A stretch of DNA of 64,000 nucleotides from Blastobasis lacticolella (GCA_905147135.1 LR990041.1:23543712-23607711); one strand, 5' to 3'. Shown: positions 13,147 through 24,854, counted from the stretch's first letter. Notes: generated by a model not told the origin, from the sequence alone. A program made the numbers and translations.

Positions 13147-15351
13147 GCATCAATAAGTATTTATCTAGACTACTAGAAACCAATACATCTTTGCGAGAAA
13201 TAAATGACATAATTTATGCTTCTGCTAAAACCCTGATAATCAATAATAATCAAAAACCATACACACCTTCAAGCAACCGGCAATCCAAACGCGACCCACC
13301 CTGGAAAATAAGACTGAGAAAGAAAGTAGATGTTTTCAGAAAAGAACTTGCTCGACTAATAGAAATCAAAAGAGGAAACAATAGTCGGGCTATGAATAAG
13401 ATTAAACAGGAGTTATTTACTAAATACAGCATAATAAATGATCAAGACTTAGATAGACTACACGATAGAATTGCATACACAAAAAGTGAAAGCGTTAGCA
13501 AGTAGGATTAAGAGATATAATGATATAAATGAAAGCAAATCACAAAACACATTATTTCATCAAAATCAGCACAAATCCTACAGAAGCTTGAATGGAGAGC
13601 CTACAGAAATTCCATCTAAAGATGCAGTTCAAGACTTCTGGTCACATATTTTATCAGAACCAATATCATATAATAGCGGGGCTCAGTGGATTTCTGAAGT
13701 TGAACAAACAGAAACATTTACAGAAATAGACGTAGAAATGTTGAAAGTAGCAATAAAAAAGACACACAACTGGAAAGCGCCAGGGGTGAATAAGATCTAA
13801 AACTATTATATTAAATATTTAACAAGCACGTACACTTATATAGCTAAATTATTTGATAGGATAATGAAAGGAGCAGAACATGTAGACCATTGGTTTACAA
13901 CTGGTATGGTAGTTCTGATACCTAAAAATGAAAATACGAGAGACCCACGAAACTGGCGTCCCATAGCTTGCCTTCCAACCATGTACAAATTGCTGACTTC
14001 TATACTGGCTAACGAACTATACATCCATTGCGAAAGAAACAACGTTTTAGCTCCGGAACAGAGGGGCTGCAGACGTCGCGTGAGAGGCTGTAAAGACCAC
14101 CTCAGGATTAACAAAGCCATACTTGAAGATGCACACAAAAACCAGAAAAGTCTAAGTATGGGATGGATAGACTATCGAAAAGCCTTTGATAGCATATCGC
14201 ATGAGTGGTTACTCAAAGTTCTAGATATATATCAATGCCCACCTGCTATCAAAGGCTTTCTTAAAATAGTTATACCCTACTGGAAAGTTGTTATGACAGC
14301 ATGTGGCGCGAACAACTCCATTACAACGGACCCCATCTACATTCGCAGAGGAATATTTCAAGGTGATTCTCTGTCGCCTCTTCTGTTCTGCCTAGGTCTC
14401 AACCCACTCTCGCAAATATTAAACAACTACAATACAAAAGGATACAAATTCAAAGATAATGGTCACATCAATCATCTATTATATATGGACGATCTAAAAC
14501 TATACGCAAATAACAAATATAACCTAAAAGTTTTAATTGAAAGCACAGAAATATTCACTAAAGATATCGGGATGAAATTCGGAATATCGGCACGATTAGA
14601 ATCATCCGTATTCGCGATTCAGGACCAGGCAGTTGTTACAAAGCAGCACGAGAGAGATGTGTTGAAAAGGGCAGTAGATGGCAGATGTAGATTATGTCTG
14701 GCCAAAGATGAGACCGCGCAACACATCGCCTCGGGCTGTGAAAAATTGGCTGGTACATACTACACAAAGCGACATAATAACATCGTACAATATGTTTACT
14801 GGACGCTGGCGAAAAAACACAAGTTTGATGTGTCGCATCTGTGGTGGAAAGAAGAATTAAAGCAACCACAAGTTAAAGAGAATGACACAGCTAAACTCAT
14901 GTGGGAAATACCAGTTCAAACAGATAGAACAATAGTGCACAATAGACCAGATATAATTTATACCAATAAACTTGAAAACAAAACATACCTAATAGATATC
15001 ACCGTACCGTCCGACTATAATATAGGCGCAAAAGAAATAGAGAAGCTAAGCAAATACCATGCACTTAAAACTGAGGTAACCCGGCTGTGGAATACACCTA
15101 CCGAAGTCATACCTATTGTAGTCGGAGCCACAGGAATGATTGCCAAAAGCTTACACAGGTATTGCGACAAATTGGACTCACACATAAACATACACATAAT
15201 TCAAAAACAAGCAGCCATTCACACAGACACTATAATCGAGGGGGGATATCTAATAATGAGGAGGAGTCTGAGCAACCTTTTCCCTGAGGGTCTCGGGGCG
15301 GGTGCTTAGAAAATAACCGAGCTTGGCTCGTGAATAGAAATCTTTCAAACA
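13147..15351 (+). mobile_element. R4/Dong-like non-LTR retrotransposon, copy C (5'-truncated, internally deleted)
   Basis: This copy begins within the ORF region matching copy B at about 10225 and ends at the common 3' terminus at 15351. It sits in a TAA-rich linker directly after copy B. Confidence 0.8.
13191..15309 (+). pseudogene. R4/Dong-like ORF of copy C, multiply broken
   Basis: Lesions relative to copy A are a 4-bp TAGA duplication (about 13455), small in-frame losses near 13600 and 13707, a CAA-to-TAA stop at about 13798, and a ~755-base deletion at 14583 that joins the palm region to the zinc knuckle. A short deletion near 15232 also removes the C-terminal codons. YRKAFD and YMDD survive, and the open stretch 13864-15309 encodes an artificial RT-to-endonuclease join. 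Confidence 0.75.
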
Positions 15352-15362
15352 ATAAATATAAT

Positions 15363-15475
15363 AGGGGGTATATCTAATAATGAGGAGGAGTCTGAGCAAC
15401 CTTTTCCCTGAGGGTCTCGGGGCGGGTGGTTAGTAAATAACCGAGCTTGGCTCGTGAAAAGAAATCTTTCAAACA
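15363..15475 (+). mobile_element. R4/Dong-like copy D, 3' UTR only
   Basis: About 113 bases match the last bases of copies A-C (stop region, GGGTCTCGGGGCGGGTG, the small hairpin and the CTTTCAAACA end). It is a severely 5'-truncated insertion preceded and followed by TAA-rich sequence. Confidence 0.75.
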
Positions 15476-15479
15476 TATT

Positions 15480-17150
15480 TAATAATAATATAATAATAAA
15501 ACTTTTATTGTCAGACACAAGATCCATAAGGTACAAAAGAGATAATAAAGAAATAAAAACAACAATATGTAATCACCACACACATACATTAACTAACATT
15601 AACACAAATATTAAATATATAGGTACAAATAAAATAACACATCTTCACTTACACTAACCTAACCTTACATACAATATTAAATTGTAGTATCAACTAAGCC
15701 GCTACTTGCAGCCAGCGCTTATGTATTCTTGATATAGGCGACCTAGTGGCCAACCCTACAATAATTCCATTGCTGCAACCATCAACTCTGGACATGAAGC
15801 CCGCAATGCGATGCCTATGGATGGCATTAAACGTGTTCAGTCTAGCCTCAGCAAACATTCCAGAGGCACTGCACCAAGGCTTTAGACCCATCAGGTGTCT
15901 GTATACGTTGTTGTACTGAACACAAATGCCGTCGTAAGACCGCTTTGTGTATTCAGTCCAGAGCTGACAGGTACAGAATGATTGACAATACGTTCGAAAT
16001 AACATATTCTTTACATCATCGGCAGCTTTTAAGAACTTTCTAGCGATCATATTCCCACAAATAGATAAAGCTCTACGTTGCCGCTCGATGTCATCGTCAT
16101 CACGTCTATTCGATGTGAGAATGTGACCCAGGTACCTGAATTTCTCGACAATCTTTACCGGCTGTCCTCCAACATAAACAGCAGGCACAATGGACGGACC
16201 CTTTCCCGACTTGAATATTACCATCTCCGTTTTCTTAGCGTTATACACTAAACTATGGCGCCGCGCATATTCTTCACAAATCGTAATTAGCCTTTTCATA
16301 CCTTTAATCGAGGGACTGAGCAGAACCATATCATCAGCATAGTTCAAGTTGTTAACATATCTGTCACCCAACCTGAGCCCCACCGACGTTCTGCTCAGTT
16401 CCACGATCAGGTCATTTACGTACAGGTTAAACAAGTCGGGAGAGGTCAACCCACCTTGTCTTACACCACAGGTCAGCCCATAACTATCTGACTGCGCATC
16501 ACCCCATCTGACATTATTGACTTGGTGCGCATACCAGTATGCGACCAGATCAACAATCCCAGACGGTACATGGCTCTGCCTCATCTTTTTCCACAGTAAG
16601 TCAATGACTTATTGTGTCAAAAGCACGGCTCAAATCCAGAAAACAAGCATACACACTCTTATTCTGATCAACGTAGTGATTGACTACCTCTTTGAGCGAA
16701 TAGATAGCCATGTCTGTGGAAACCTCAGAGCGAAAGCCAAATTGCCCATCGTCAATATTCAGATGCGGAGTTATGTTGCCCTGTAAGTATCGTTCAAGTA
16801 CCTTGGCCACAATCGTTGCCAATGAGATTGGCCTGTAGTTGGCCGCACTCGAGATATCACCGGTTTTACTTTTAACAAATGGCACGACTAATGTACGTAA
16901 CATATCCTCGGGTAAGTACGCATGTTGTAAACATAAGTTATAGAACCGCGCTAGTACCTCACAGATATACTGGCCGGCATAAAGCAAATGTTCAATGCTT
17001 AGTCCATCGTGACCAGGAGACTTGCCTCGCTTCATTCCTCTTAAGACATTGACAATGTCTTTAGGCTTAACACGGCATTTCTCCGAGCCACGACAGTCAC
17101 TATTTGTTATTCGAGTTTTAAAGACCAGACATGGCGATGTCTGCAAATTG
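15480..17150 (-). pseudogene. LINE reverse transcriptase (Jockey/CR1-type group), frameshifted and 5'-truncated
   Basis: Two minus frames, 17146-16601 and 16584-15694, together form one RT: GKSPGHDGLSIEHL, then NYRPISLA, then motif A FLDLSRAFDTISH, a frameshift at about 16590, RQGGLTSPDLFNLYVND, and the catalytic YADD. The endonuclease half is missing. On the minus strand the 3' end reads ACAATAAAAGTTTTATTATTAT and runs into a (TTA)n tail, which on the plus strand is the (TAA)n tract bordering R4 copy D. The clade was assigned by motif impression only. Confidence 0.7.
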
Positions 17151-17570
17151 GAAGTGTTGCGTTGTAATCATTTTGAAGAACAAGATAATAAGTAGATGCA
17201 AGTCCCTTCAGTCCTGGTGTATCATCATTATATGAATTTTTACTGAAAATAAAGAATATGCTGCCTGTTTAATATATTAATGTACCTACCCTTTTTTTTT
17301 TTTTTATGACTATATCCTCTAGAGTGCATCATATTCAATTTATTGTGAAGTCACATAGGCCAACCTGTGGATAATGAAGATACTTCTAGCTATAAGTAAG
17401 TAGGTACCTACTCAGTTTAGAAGTTATTATTAACACACACACTTACAATTAATAAATTTAATAACAAATCAAAATATGAAAACGAAAACATAAATAATAA
17501 TTGCCAACTTCTTTAAACTGTAATCAAATAAATTAACAAATAAAATACATATAATCGCCAATCCATTGCT
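17151..17570. other. Intervening AT-rich DNA
   Basis: No coding or repeat signature was recognised apart from a 13-base T run near 17293, which may be the A-tail of the minus-strand LINE at 17571-19401 or of an older insertion. Confidence 0.4.
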
Positions 17571-19401
17571 ATCACCATGACGAATCAATATTGCCGGCAT
17601 CCTTCCACTGCTTCAAGAGCAGCCAATTATAACATTTTATACGAAATGTAGCGACTGTCAAACAGAGCTCCACGGACCGGCGGCGGCAAATCATTCCAAA
17701 TTTTTGCGGCTGCAATCCTGAAGCAGCCGAGGGTACCGACAAGAGCAAGCACGGGAACATCCAGCAGAGTACCTCTGTTCCTCAAATTGCGGCCATAGGT
17801 TTTTAACTTAATCTTCTCACGCAAATAGCGAGGGGAATCCAAGTTTAGCAAAGAATGGAGGAAGCAGGCATAGTTTAGTGTCCTGGAATTGGTCATATTT
17901 AGGATTTTGCTGTCAAGCAAATATGGGGAAATGTGTTGCCGTTTAGGAATCAGATAACAAAACCGCAGGCACGCATTTTGGAGCCTTTGTATGCACTTCA
18001 CCGTTTTACCCAACAGACACGGGCCATACACCATGTCACAATATTGAACGTGCGATAGAACCAGACTACTGCACAACTGGAGTCTCACCTCCGAATTAAT
18101 ATAGGGACGCAGCTTATATAAGGTTTTAAGGGAACCTAAACCTTCCCCTATTTTGTACCTGATGTCTTGAGCTACAGATAAGTGATTCACTTTTTGTGGG
18201 GTTTAGCACCAAAGCGTGTTTGTCCGACCACCGAGCGACTGCACCGAGGTCATAATTAAGCCGAGTAGCGGCATTGGCCACCTCTTCAGAGCCTGTAGGT
18301 GTGTGTACATACACTTGAGTGTCAGCGGCGTTAAAGTGCATACGAGAGTGGGTAATCACAGAAGTGATACTAGCCGTGTATAGGGCAAATAAGGTCGGGC
18401 CAAGATTGGAGCCTTGAATTACACCCCTAGATACCTGCCTCGGGTGCGAGTTTACAAAGGAACCTGTTTTATCAGTACAGTGAACAACCTGGCTGCGCCC
18501 TGTAAAATAGGATTGAAACCACTTAGACGCACTCTCAGAGAAACCATACTAGCATAACTTTGCTAGCAGCAGCTGCACATCCACACAATTTAAAGCACGA
18601 GTGAAGTCGAGCAGTACTAGGATAGGGCCCTTGCCTTCGTCAGAGGCAGTGATTATATCATCGCATATATTCAGGAGAGCGGAAGCTGTACTATGCCTCT
18701 GACGGAAGTCAGACTGTATCAAAGGCAGAATAGAGTTACATTCCAAATATTGAGTAACCTGTAGCTGAACGACCTTCTCAATGACTTTTGAAAAGGCAGG
18801 TAAAATACTTATAGGCCTAAGATCACCAAGTTTATCTACTTTGCCCTTTTTGGGTATAGATGTTACTGTTGCACACTTCCAAAGATCGGGAAAGGAGCCA
18901 CACAAAATGGATTTATTAACAATAGCTTTAATGGCAGGCAAAGAATAGGGCAAAGTTAACTTTATCATATACATAGAGATATCGTCACATCCCTTGGAAT
19001 TCGAAGAAGACTTGGTGATAATATGCTCGATGACCCCTTCTGACGCTTCGTGAAAGCTGAAAGTTGCATCAGAGTGTTTGTCAGTACACAACCTCAAAAT
19101 CTCTTCATTGTCTATTTTCTTATTGAAAACGCTGTCTATGAAGTGGTCGTTCAGCTTGTCAGGATCGGCGAGGTTGTCCGGGATAAAAGATACAGTTTTA
19201 GGTTTGAGCACGTGATTAATATGGCGCCACATTGATGTTGAATCCGCTTTGTTGCGGCTTACGAAATGAGAAAAAATAAGCCTGCTTTTCCTTTTTAACA
19301 GCTAGGTTATACATGTTGCGCAACTCACGATAGTACTTCCATGCAGAATCTGTTTTTGTTATTTTCGCTTTGCAACATGCATCATCACGCAAATCCCGCA
19401 T
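17571..19401 (-). pseudogene. LINE reverse transcriptase (Jockey/CR1-type group), decayed
   Basis: Minus-strand pieces 19401-19216, 19232-18549, 18359-18126 and 18190-17627 are successive parts of one RT in different frames. They include KGCDDISMYMIKL, LRPISILPAFSKVIEKV, SDFRQRHSTASALL and VLLDFTRALNCVD (motif A with Asp kept). The expected YADD has become NAADT, and the piece ends with a thumb/C-terminal region including LCSSLVLSHVQYCDMVYG. At least three frameshifts and a mutated motif C show it is dead. The family differs from the LINE at 15480-17150. Confidence 0.7.
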
Positions 19402-19495
19402 TATATAGGTATTCGTTACGAGTGGAAATTCGTAGCAAAATATAACATTGCAGATAGGCTGCCTTGTTCCGTCCCTGCATTTTCATTAGTGTGTG

Positions 19496-19563
19496 CAAAG
19501 AGATTGGAATGCTAGCGACCTTCTTGCCAGTCTATGAAGGTCGCTAGCATTCCAATCTCTTTG
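19496..19563. repeat. Perfect 28-bp inverted repeat with a 12-base loop
   Basis: The left arm 19496-19523 (CAAAGAGATTGGAATGCTAG...) is exactly reverse-complementary to the right arm 19536-19563, with loop TTGCCAGTCTAT. There is no mismatch in 28 bp, and pairing stops abruptly on both sides. It lies outside the recognised transposons. It could be a hairpin RNA source, a tiny foldback insertion, or a template-switch inversion. Confidence 0.9.
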
Positions 19564-19839
19564 ATCCATATATTTTGATAATCTGTGACTAATTTGAAGC
19601 ATTTTTACTTCAAAGTTCAAATAAAAATATTGTAATACAGTGTTGGGGATTGGGGATTTATTTTTTGAACATAATGAAATTTTGAGATATACATTTATTG
19701 GAGCCTGAAATATGTATGTTACTGACAAGTTTTCATATTACCGCCCTCATCTTGAAAAACCCAGTTCTTGGGCATAACGATTTATCTGACAGCATCATCG
19801 TCCATCGAGACTTACCACTGTTGGACGTAGTCATCTATT

Positions 19840-20150
19840 AGGTGCACTGGGATTCGAACCCGGTTCCTCTCGCTTACGACCGACCCGAGACATTAAGGCA
19901 CCGATGCTCAAAATTATCCATCGACTCCCTGCGATCTCGTGCAGCTCAGGCCTAATTATTGGCGGCCATTCTACGCTCAGCCGAAAGTGTACTACGCTGC
20001 TGGGCATCCGCCAGAGATCTCCACAAAGGCCGGCCCTGTGCCTCCGCATCCAGCTGCTACCTGCGTTCTTTACTAGGACGTCAGTTCACCTAGTGGAAGG
20101 CCTACCCACGCTGCGTCTGTCACCACTACAATTGGCGGTCATAAGTCGAT
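19840..20150 (-). mobile_element. tRNA-like SINE head joined to RTE-type 3' sequence
   Basis: On the minus strand 19840-19905 contains a Pol III B-box-like GGGTTCGAATCCC preceded by AAGCGAGAGG, as in the SINE copies at 27905-28270 and 41762-42115. The neighbouring 19985-20145 matches the RTE 3' coding end seen at 33120-33260 (TGGATGCGGA, TTTGTGGAGATCTCTGG). Whether the two halves form one composite element or two adjacent insertions cannot be decided here. Confidence 0.5.
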
Positions 20151-20442
20151 AATATTGTTGATGCTATATAGACGACACACACTACTTACGACGCGAAGAT
20201 GCCAAAGAATGGGCGAAGTGTAAAAGGAAGAGTAGGAAAGCGAATCCTGGCAGAAGCCGGATGGCAGAGTTAGGGAATCGTTCAATCCAGTATTGCCACA
20301 TAGTCAACACGCCATTCGATAGACAATAGTCAATGTATCTATTTCTTTCATGAGATTACACAAGGTCATTTTATTACCCACGACCTCGAGGGAACGGAGA
20401 TGGTGATTAGCGTTTAGGGTGAGAGATTGTGTGCGTCCCATT

Positions 20443-20568
20443 TGTTATAAATAAGCATATTTATAATTATTGCAAAAATATAATGTTTATAAGACATTGA
20501 CAAGAACACAAGTGACACAGCACAAGAACTCTCTGGTATCCAAAGAGCATGCAATATAGTTTGCAACA
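20443..20568 (-). repeat. 3' LTR of the Mag-like element
   Basis: 126 bp, apparently identical to 24855-24980. On the coding strand it starts TGTTGCAAAC and ends TTATAACA. The AT-rich body includes ATTATATTTTTGC and a TTTATAA motif that could serve as a promoter or polyadenylation signal. Confidence 0.92.
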
Positions 20569-20580
20569 TTCGTCCCCTCC
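20569..20580 (-). promoter_or_regulatory. Polypurine tract
   Basis: The coding strand reads GGAGGGGACGAA immediately before the 3' LTR, the usual place for plus-strand DNA priming. Confidence 0.75.
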
Positions 20581-20586
20581 AAAAGT

Positions 20587-23500
20587 TTAAAAATGCATTT
20601 CATCAATTAAGCGTCGGGGTGGCCTTATGTTACGCTTGCTTCGGCGCGGCGCTATAGGCGTCGTCGGCGAGCCGGCCACGCTCTGTGATGAACAAGCCAG
20701 GGGAGCTTCTGGGGTTGCCTCCTTTCCAGCCTCTGACACTTGACCTCCAACAGCGTCTAGCGCCGGAGTCGAGGCGGCCACTGGAACCATGTGACTATGT
20801 GGAATTGAGCCGTCAGTTGTATCTTCGAGGCGGGGTCGCATGTGATCTGCATGATATCTCCTTTCCACGCCGACTGGGGTGTTAATAACATACGAATATC
20901 GGTGGGTGCGACGCGTTACCGTGGCTGGTTCCCATCGGGATTGTTCTCTGGCTCGAACGTACACAGCATCACCTGGTCTGTAATTCGGTGTCCGGCTGTC
21001 AGAGTCAACATTTGCTTGGATTTGCTTGTAATGTAGAGAACGTCTAGCACTAGGTCTAGCATTATCTAGTACGCAAGTTAACCGCCGCCCAAACATTAAT
21101 TGCCCTGGGGCTTTGCCAGTAGTACTATGGGGAGTTATACGATAAGCAAAAAGGAAATGTTCTAGCCGTTTCTTGATGCATTCTGCGCTAGAACGCATTC
21201 TATTCTTGAACGTCCTCACGACGCGTTCTGCCAATCCATTTGTGCGCGGGTGATAGGGTGATGATTTGATGTGTTTAATTCCCTTATCTTTACAGTAAAT
21301 CGTAAACTCTTGGGAAGTAAATTGAGGACCATTGTCAGACACTAAAAATTGGGGAAGACCGAAAGTGGAAAAGATCGTATCGAGTTCATCACACAGTCTG
21401 GCAGCCGTAATTTTCGCCATCGGCTTGACTTCGATCCACTTGGTGAATGCGTCTGACAGCACTAGCCAATATGACCCTTCAAACGGTCCTGCGAAATCTA
21501 CATGAACTCTCTCCCATGGTTGATCTGGCATGGACCAAGAGAAAATTGGCAAGTCTGAAGTATTAGGCCGGTTCTGTTGGCATCTGTGACACCTTTTCAC
21601 GAATGCGTCTATATCTTCCTCAATAGAAGGCCACCATACATAAAAACGAGCCAGTGCTCTCATTGCCGATATACCTGGATGTCCACGATGCAAGTAGTTG
21701 AGGGTCGATCTCCTTAGAGAATTTGGAACAACAATACGCCCTTGCCACATAAGGATCTTATTTTCAAGTGACAGTTCACATCGTTTGCGAACATATGGTT
21801 TTACATCGCTTGAGTATTGCTGTTCACGCCAACCTGTTTTAATAAACTGTGATATATGCTTAAGTGTTATATCTTTAAGGGTCTCATCACGCATCGAATT
21901 TTCAGATAGTTCTAGATCATTAATTCTATCCGTCTGAAGGCGAGCTACAACTCTGTGCACAGCAAGTTCAGACTTGGAAGGTAGCTCTTCTGGGTTAGGC
22001 ATTCTTGACAGGTAGTCTGCGATTATATTGTTGCAGCCTTTTGTATACTGGATGTCATAATTATAGCTACCAATTATTAAAGCCCATCGTACTAAGCGAT
22101 TGTTAGCTATTTTCGGTAAATTTCGTTGAGGTCCCAAAATATGAATTAGAGGCTTATGATCTGTGACCAGAGTGAATTTCAGGCCGCGAAGGTATTGATC
22201 AAATTTTCTGACTCCAAAGAATATTCCAAGAGCTTCGCGGTCTATAACAGAATATTTTGATTCTGCTGATCGTAATTTCCGCGATGCAAAAGCAATTGGC
22301 TGTTCTATGTTGTTTTTCTTGTGGTAAAGAACTGCTCCCACGCCGTTTTCTGATGCATCACAGGCTAAATAAAGTGGTTGTTTATCATTGAAGGCTACTA
22401 GTGGTTTAGAACGTACAATCAGGGTTTTTGCTTGTTTGAAAACCCGAGCTTCATTGTCAGTCCATCTCCACTTCAGTCGACCTCCCGTCAGCGCGTGAAG
22501 ATCGGCGCATACACCGTGTAAGTGTGGTATAAAACGCTCGTAAAAATTCACCAACCCGAGAAACGATCTTAGCTCCTTGGCGTTGGTAGGAGGGGAAGCC
22601 TTGGCAATAGCTTCTATCTTGGACTTCGTTGGACGTACACCGTTTTTGTCAATCGTGTGTCCTAGATACTCGACTTCCGGTTGTAAGAACGCACATTTCT
22701 TCAAGTTTACTTTTAATCCTGCTTGATAGAGTCTCTCAAATACGGTGCGTAGACTTTCTAGATGGTCCTTGTCGTTTTTTCCCGTAACCGCAATATCATC
22801 GAAGTAAACTGCTACATTCGGTATGCCTTCTAGTAGCTTGTCCAGATAATGCTGAAAGACTGATGGCGCCGTTGAGATGCCAAAAGGCATACGGTTGTAC
22901 ATATAATACCCTTTGTGCGTTGATAGTGTTAATAAATGCTTGGACTCAGGTGCAATCTCAAATTGAAGGTACGCATCTTTTAAGTCAATTTTTGAAAATT
23001 TTTCTCCATTTGCAAGGCTCTGGCGCAATTGGTCAAACAAAGGGACTGGGTGTGAGTGTGTTAATAAGACAGGGTTAATCGTGCTGCGGTAATCACCACA
23101 GATTCTGACCTGACCGTTGCTTTTGATTACGTTGACTGTCGGTGTGGCCCACTGTATTGGCGTAATGTTTGGGTCTACTTCCGTTATGATACCCTCTTGA
23201 ACTAAACGGTCTAGTTCAACTTCTATGTTTTTCTTCATTGAAAATTTGATGGACCTTGCGGGAATGTGTTTTGGTTGAGCATGAGGTTTGACATGTATAT
23301 TGACTAGATAATTTTTGACTTTGCCAAGTTTACCGTCGAAAAGCGTAGCATGGTTGTCTAGAACTTGTTTAAGAGTGATGGCCGTACGTCTACGTTCCGT
23401 GCTCTTAATGGAATAGACTGGTTTTGGGAACTCCATGCCAAACGACTCGCTCCACTGTAGGCCGAACAACATGGGGTCAGCGCCCTGCATGACGACAACA

Positions 23501-24825
23501 GGTAGTAGCTTTTCCTTATCTTGAATCCGAACTGTTACGTCTGTCAGACCTTTTGGCCTAAGCCTTATGTCTCCGTAGGCACGCAAACCTGGAGCTTTCG
23601 TAAGAGGGGGTGCCCCAATGCACCTCCAGAACTTCGTACTGATAATTGAAAATACGGAGCCGGGATCCCAGTCCAACGTACATTGTATATCATTGATTAC
23701 AACATCTATTTTCTTGCTGTCTTTACTTTTTCTTTTATTAATTTGACAAACGGTGTCTGATTCATCATGGCTAACATCTGAGTAAGATGCTTGTGAAGAA
23801 TGGTTGCTGACTTCGTCATGTTTTAGTTTGTGTAATTTGTTTCTCTTTGTAAATGTTCTTAGTTTATGGTCGTTCCGGTTGGGCAGGCAAGCTTTGCCCG
23901 ATTTGATACAGCAGTCCTCGAAATGGCCCTCAATATTGCATTCTTTACAAGTGTGGGCTTTTGCTGCACATTGAATTAACGGATGTCTTTCGGGTCCACC
24001 GCACCTGAGGCATTGATGTGTCCGTAATCTTCGCGGAGACGCGTCCAAGTAAGATCCGCTATTTCTTTTAATCTTATTGACTTTAATGTGTGTGTCTGTG
24101 TCGCTTTCTGCACGCTCTCGCGATTGTGCAACACTGAAGATCTGAGAGAATGATACTTCGTTAATTTTTTCGTCTTGAAACTCTTGTAAATCTGGCCATT
24201 TTTGTTTTAGGTCAATTTGTAACTGTTCGTGGTTGAGACCGGTTGCGAAGCGGTCACGTAATTGTCGTTCTAGCTGTTCATTGTTGTAGCCGCAATCTTT
24301 GCTGATTTCTTTTAGCCTGTTAGCGTAGTGTTCCATCGACTCATTGTCTGTTCGAATGCAGTTCCAAAAGTCAGTTAATGCTCTGTATCTTGTGCGTTTG
24401 ATTCTGAACAGGTCGAGCAGCTTAGTTCGAATATTTGCATACGTACTGTTTTCGAAATTTGGTGTCAGGGCAACTTTTATGTCGTGAAAAGTTTCAGGTG
24501 AGAGGCAGGTAAATAAAAGCTCTTTCTGTATGATTCGTGCTTCCTCTCCCCAAAGCTCGCATTTAGTCTCAAAGTAGTCGACAAAGTTCTCAACCGCAGT
24601 ATCATCAGGGTTGAATTTGTCGCTTTTAAAGCAGTTGTAAATACTGTTTCTGTTGCCGTTAGTGTGCGAAGAGCTGGCTGACTCCGTGCCGTTTGACGTT
24701 GTTGGTGTGGGAGTCGCAGCAGATGCGGTTTGCTTTTGTGTCAGCAATAATTGTAAAATGTCAGAAATTTGTTTTTGTTGTGTAGCTTGCAATGCAAGGA
24801 ATTTGTCAAATTGTTCACTGTTCAT
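20587..24825 (-). CDS. Gag-Pol polyprotein of Mag-like Ty3/gypsy retrotransposon (1412 aa)
   Basis: A single intact frame begins at ATG 24825, 16 bases after the primer-binding site. Parts in order, with approximate residues: Gag-like helical region (60-240); two zinc knuckles (CLRCGGPERH... and CKECNIEGHFEDCC, 272-310); aspartic protease with DPGS (about 387); RT with CGDYRSTINP, KIDLKDAYLQ and catalytic YFDD (about 672); RNase H with CDASENGVGAVLY (about 822); integrase with H-x3-H (HRGHPG, about 1047) and C-x2-C, then D (VDFAGPF, about 1110), D (SDNGPQF, about 1163) and E (NGLAERVV, about 1199). All catalytic residues are visible and no envelope gene follows. Gag and Pol are fused in one frame without a shift. 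The element may be competent. Confidence 0.95.
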   Translation of the reverse strand: MNSEQFDKFLALQATQQKQISDILQLLLTQKQTASAATPTPTTSNGTESASSSHTNGNRNSIYNCFKSDKFNPDDTAVENFVDYFETKCELWGEEARIIQKELLFTCLSPETFHDIKVALTPNFENSTYANIRTKLLDLFRIKRTRYRALTDFWNCIRTDNESMEHYANRLKEISKDCGYNNEQLERQLRDRFATGLNHEQLQIDLKQKWPDLQEFQDEKINEVSFSQIFSVAQSRERAESDTDTHIKVNKIKRNSGSYLDASPRRLRTHQCLRCGGPERHPLIQCAAKAHTCKECNIEGHFEDCCIKSGKACLPNRNDHKLRTFTKRNKLHKLKHDEVSNHSSQASYSDVSHDESDTVCQINKRKSKDSKKIDVVINDIQCTLDWDPGSVFSIISTKFWRCIGAPPLTKAPGLRAYGDIRLRPKGLTDVTVRIQDKEKLLPVVVMQGADPMLFGLQWSESFGMEFPKPVYSIKSTERRRTAITLKQVLDNHATLFDGKLGKVKNYLVNIHVKPHAQPKHIPARSIKFSMKKNIEVELDRLVQEGIITEVDPNITPIQWATPTVNVIKSNGQVRICGDYRSTINPVLLTHSHPVPLFDQLRQSLANGEKFSKIDLKDAYLQFEIAPESKHLLTLSTHKGYYMYNRMPFGISTAPSVFQHYLDKLLEGIPNVAVYFDDIAVTGKNDKDHLESLRTVFERLYQAGLKVNLKKCAFLQPEVEYLGHTIDKNGVRPTKSKIEAIAKASPPTNAKELRSFLGLVNFYERFIPHLHGVCADLHALTGGRLKWRWTDNEARVFKQAKTLIVRSKPLVAFNDKQPLYLACDASENGVGAVLYHKKNNIEQPIAFASRKLRSAESKYSVIDREALGIFFGVRKFDQYLRGLKFTLVTDHKPLIHILGPQRNLPKIANNRLVRWALIIGSYNYDIQYTKGCNNIIADYLSRMPNPEELPSKSELAVHRVVARLQTDRINDLELSENSMRDETLKDITLKHISQFIKTGWREQQYSSDVKPYVRKRCELSLENKILMWQGRIVVPNSLRRSTLNYLHRGHPGISAMRALARFYVWWPSIEEDIDAFVKRCHRCQQNRPNTSDLPIFSWSMPDQPWERVHVDFAGPFEGSYWLVLSDAFTKWIEVKPMAKITAARLCDELDTIFSTFGLPQFLVSDNGPQFTSQEFTIYCKDKGIKHIKSSPYHPRTNGLAERVVRTFKNRMRSSAECIKKRLEHFLFAYRITPHSTTGKAPGQLMFGRRLTCVLDNARPSARRSLHYKQIQANVDSDSRTPNYRPGDAVYVRAREQSRWEPATVTRRTHRYSYVINTPVGVERRYHADHMRPRLEDTTDGSIPHSHMVPVAASTPALDAVGGQVSEAGKEATPEAPLACSSQSVAGSPTTPIAPRRSKRNIRPPRRLIDEMHF

Positions 24826-24840
24826 TTTCTATCGGTTTAA

Positions 24841-24853
24841 ATCCTCGTCGCCA
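24841..24853 (-). promoter_or_regulatory. Primer-binding site matching tRNA-Ser(GCT)
   Basis: The coding strand reads TGGCGACGAGGAT one base after the 5' LTR. This is complementary to the 3' end of serine tRNA (GCT), which ends ATCCTCGTCGCCA. The tRNA end is from general knowledge and should be checked against this genome. Confidence 0.8.
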
Positions 24854-24854
24854 C

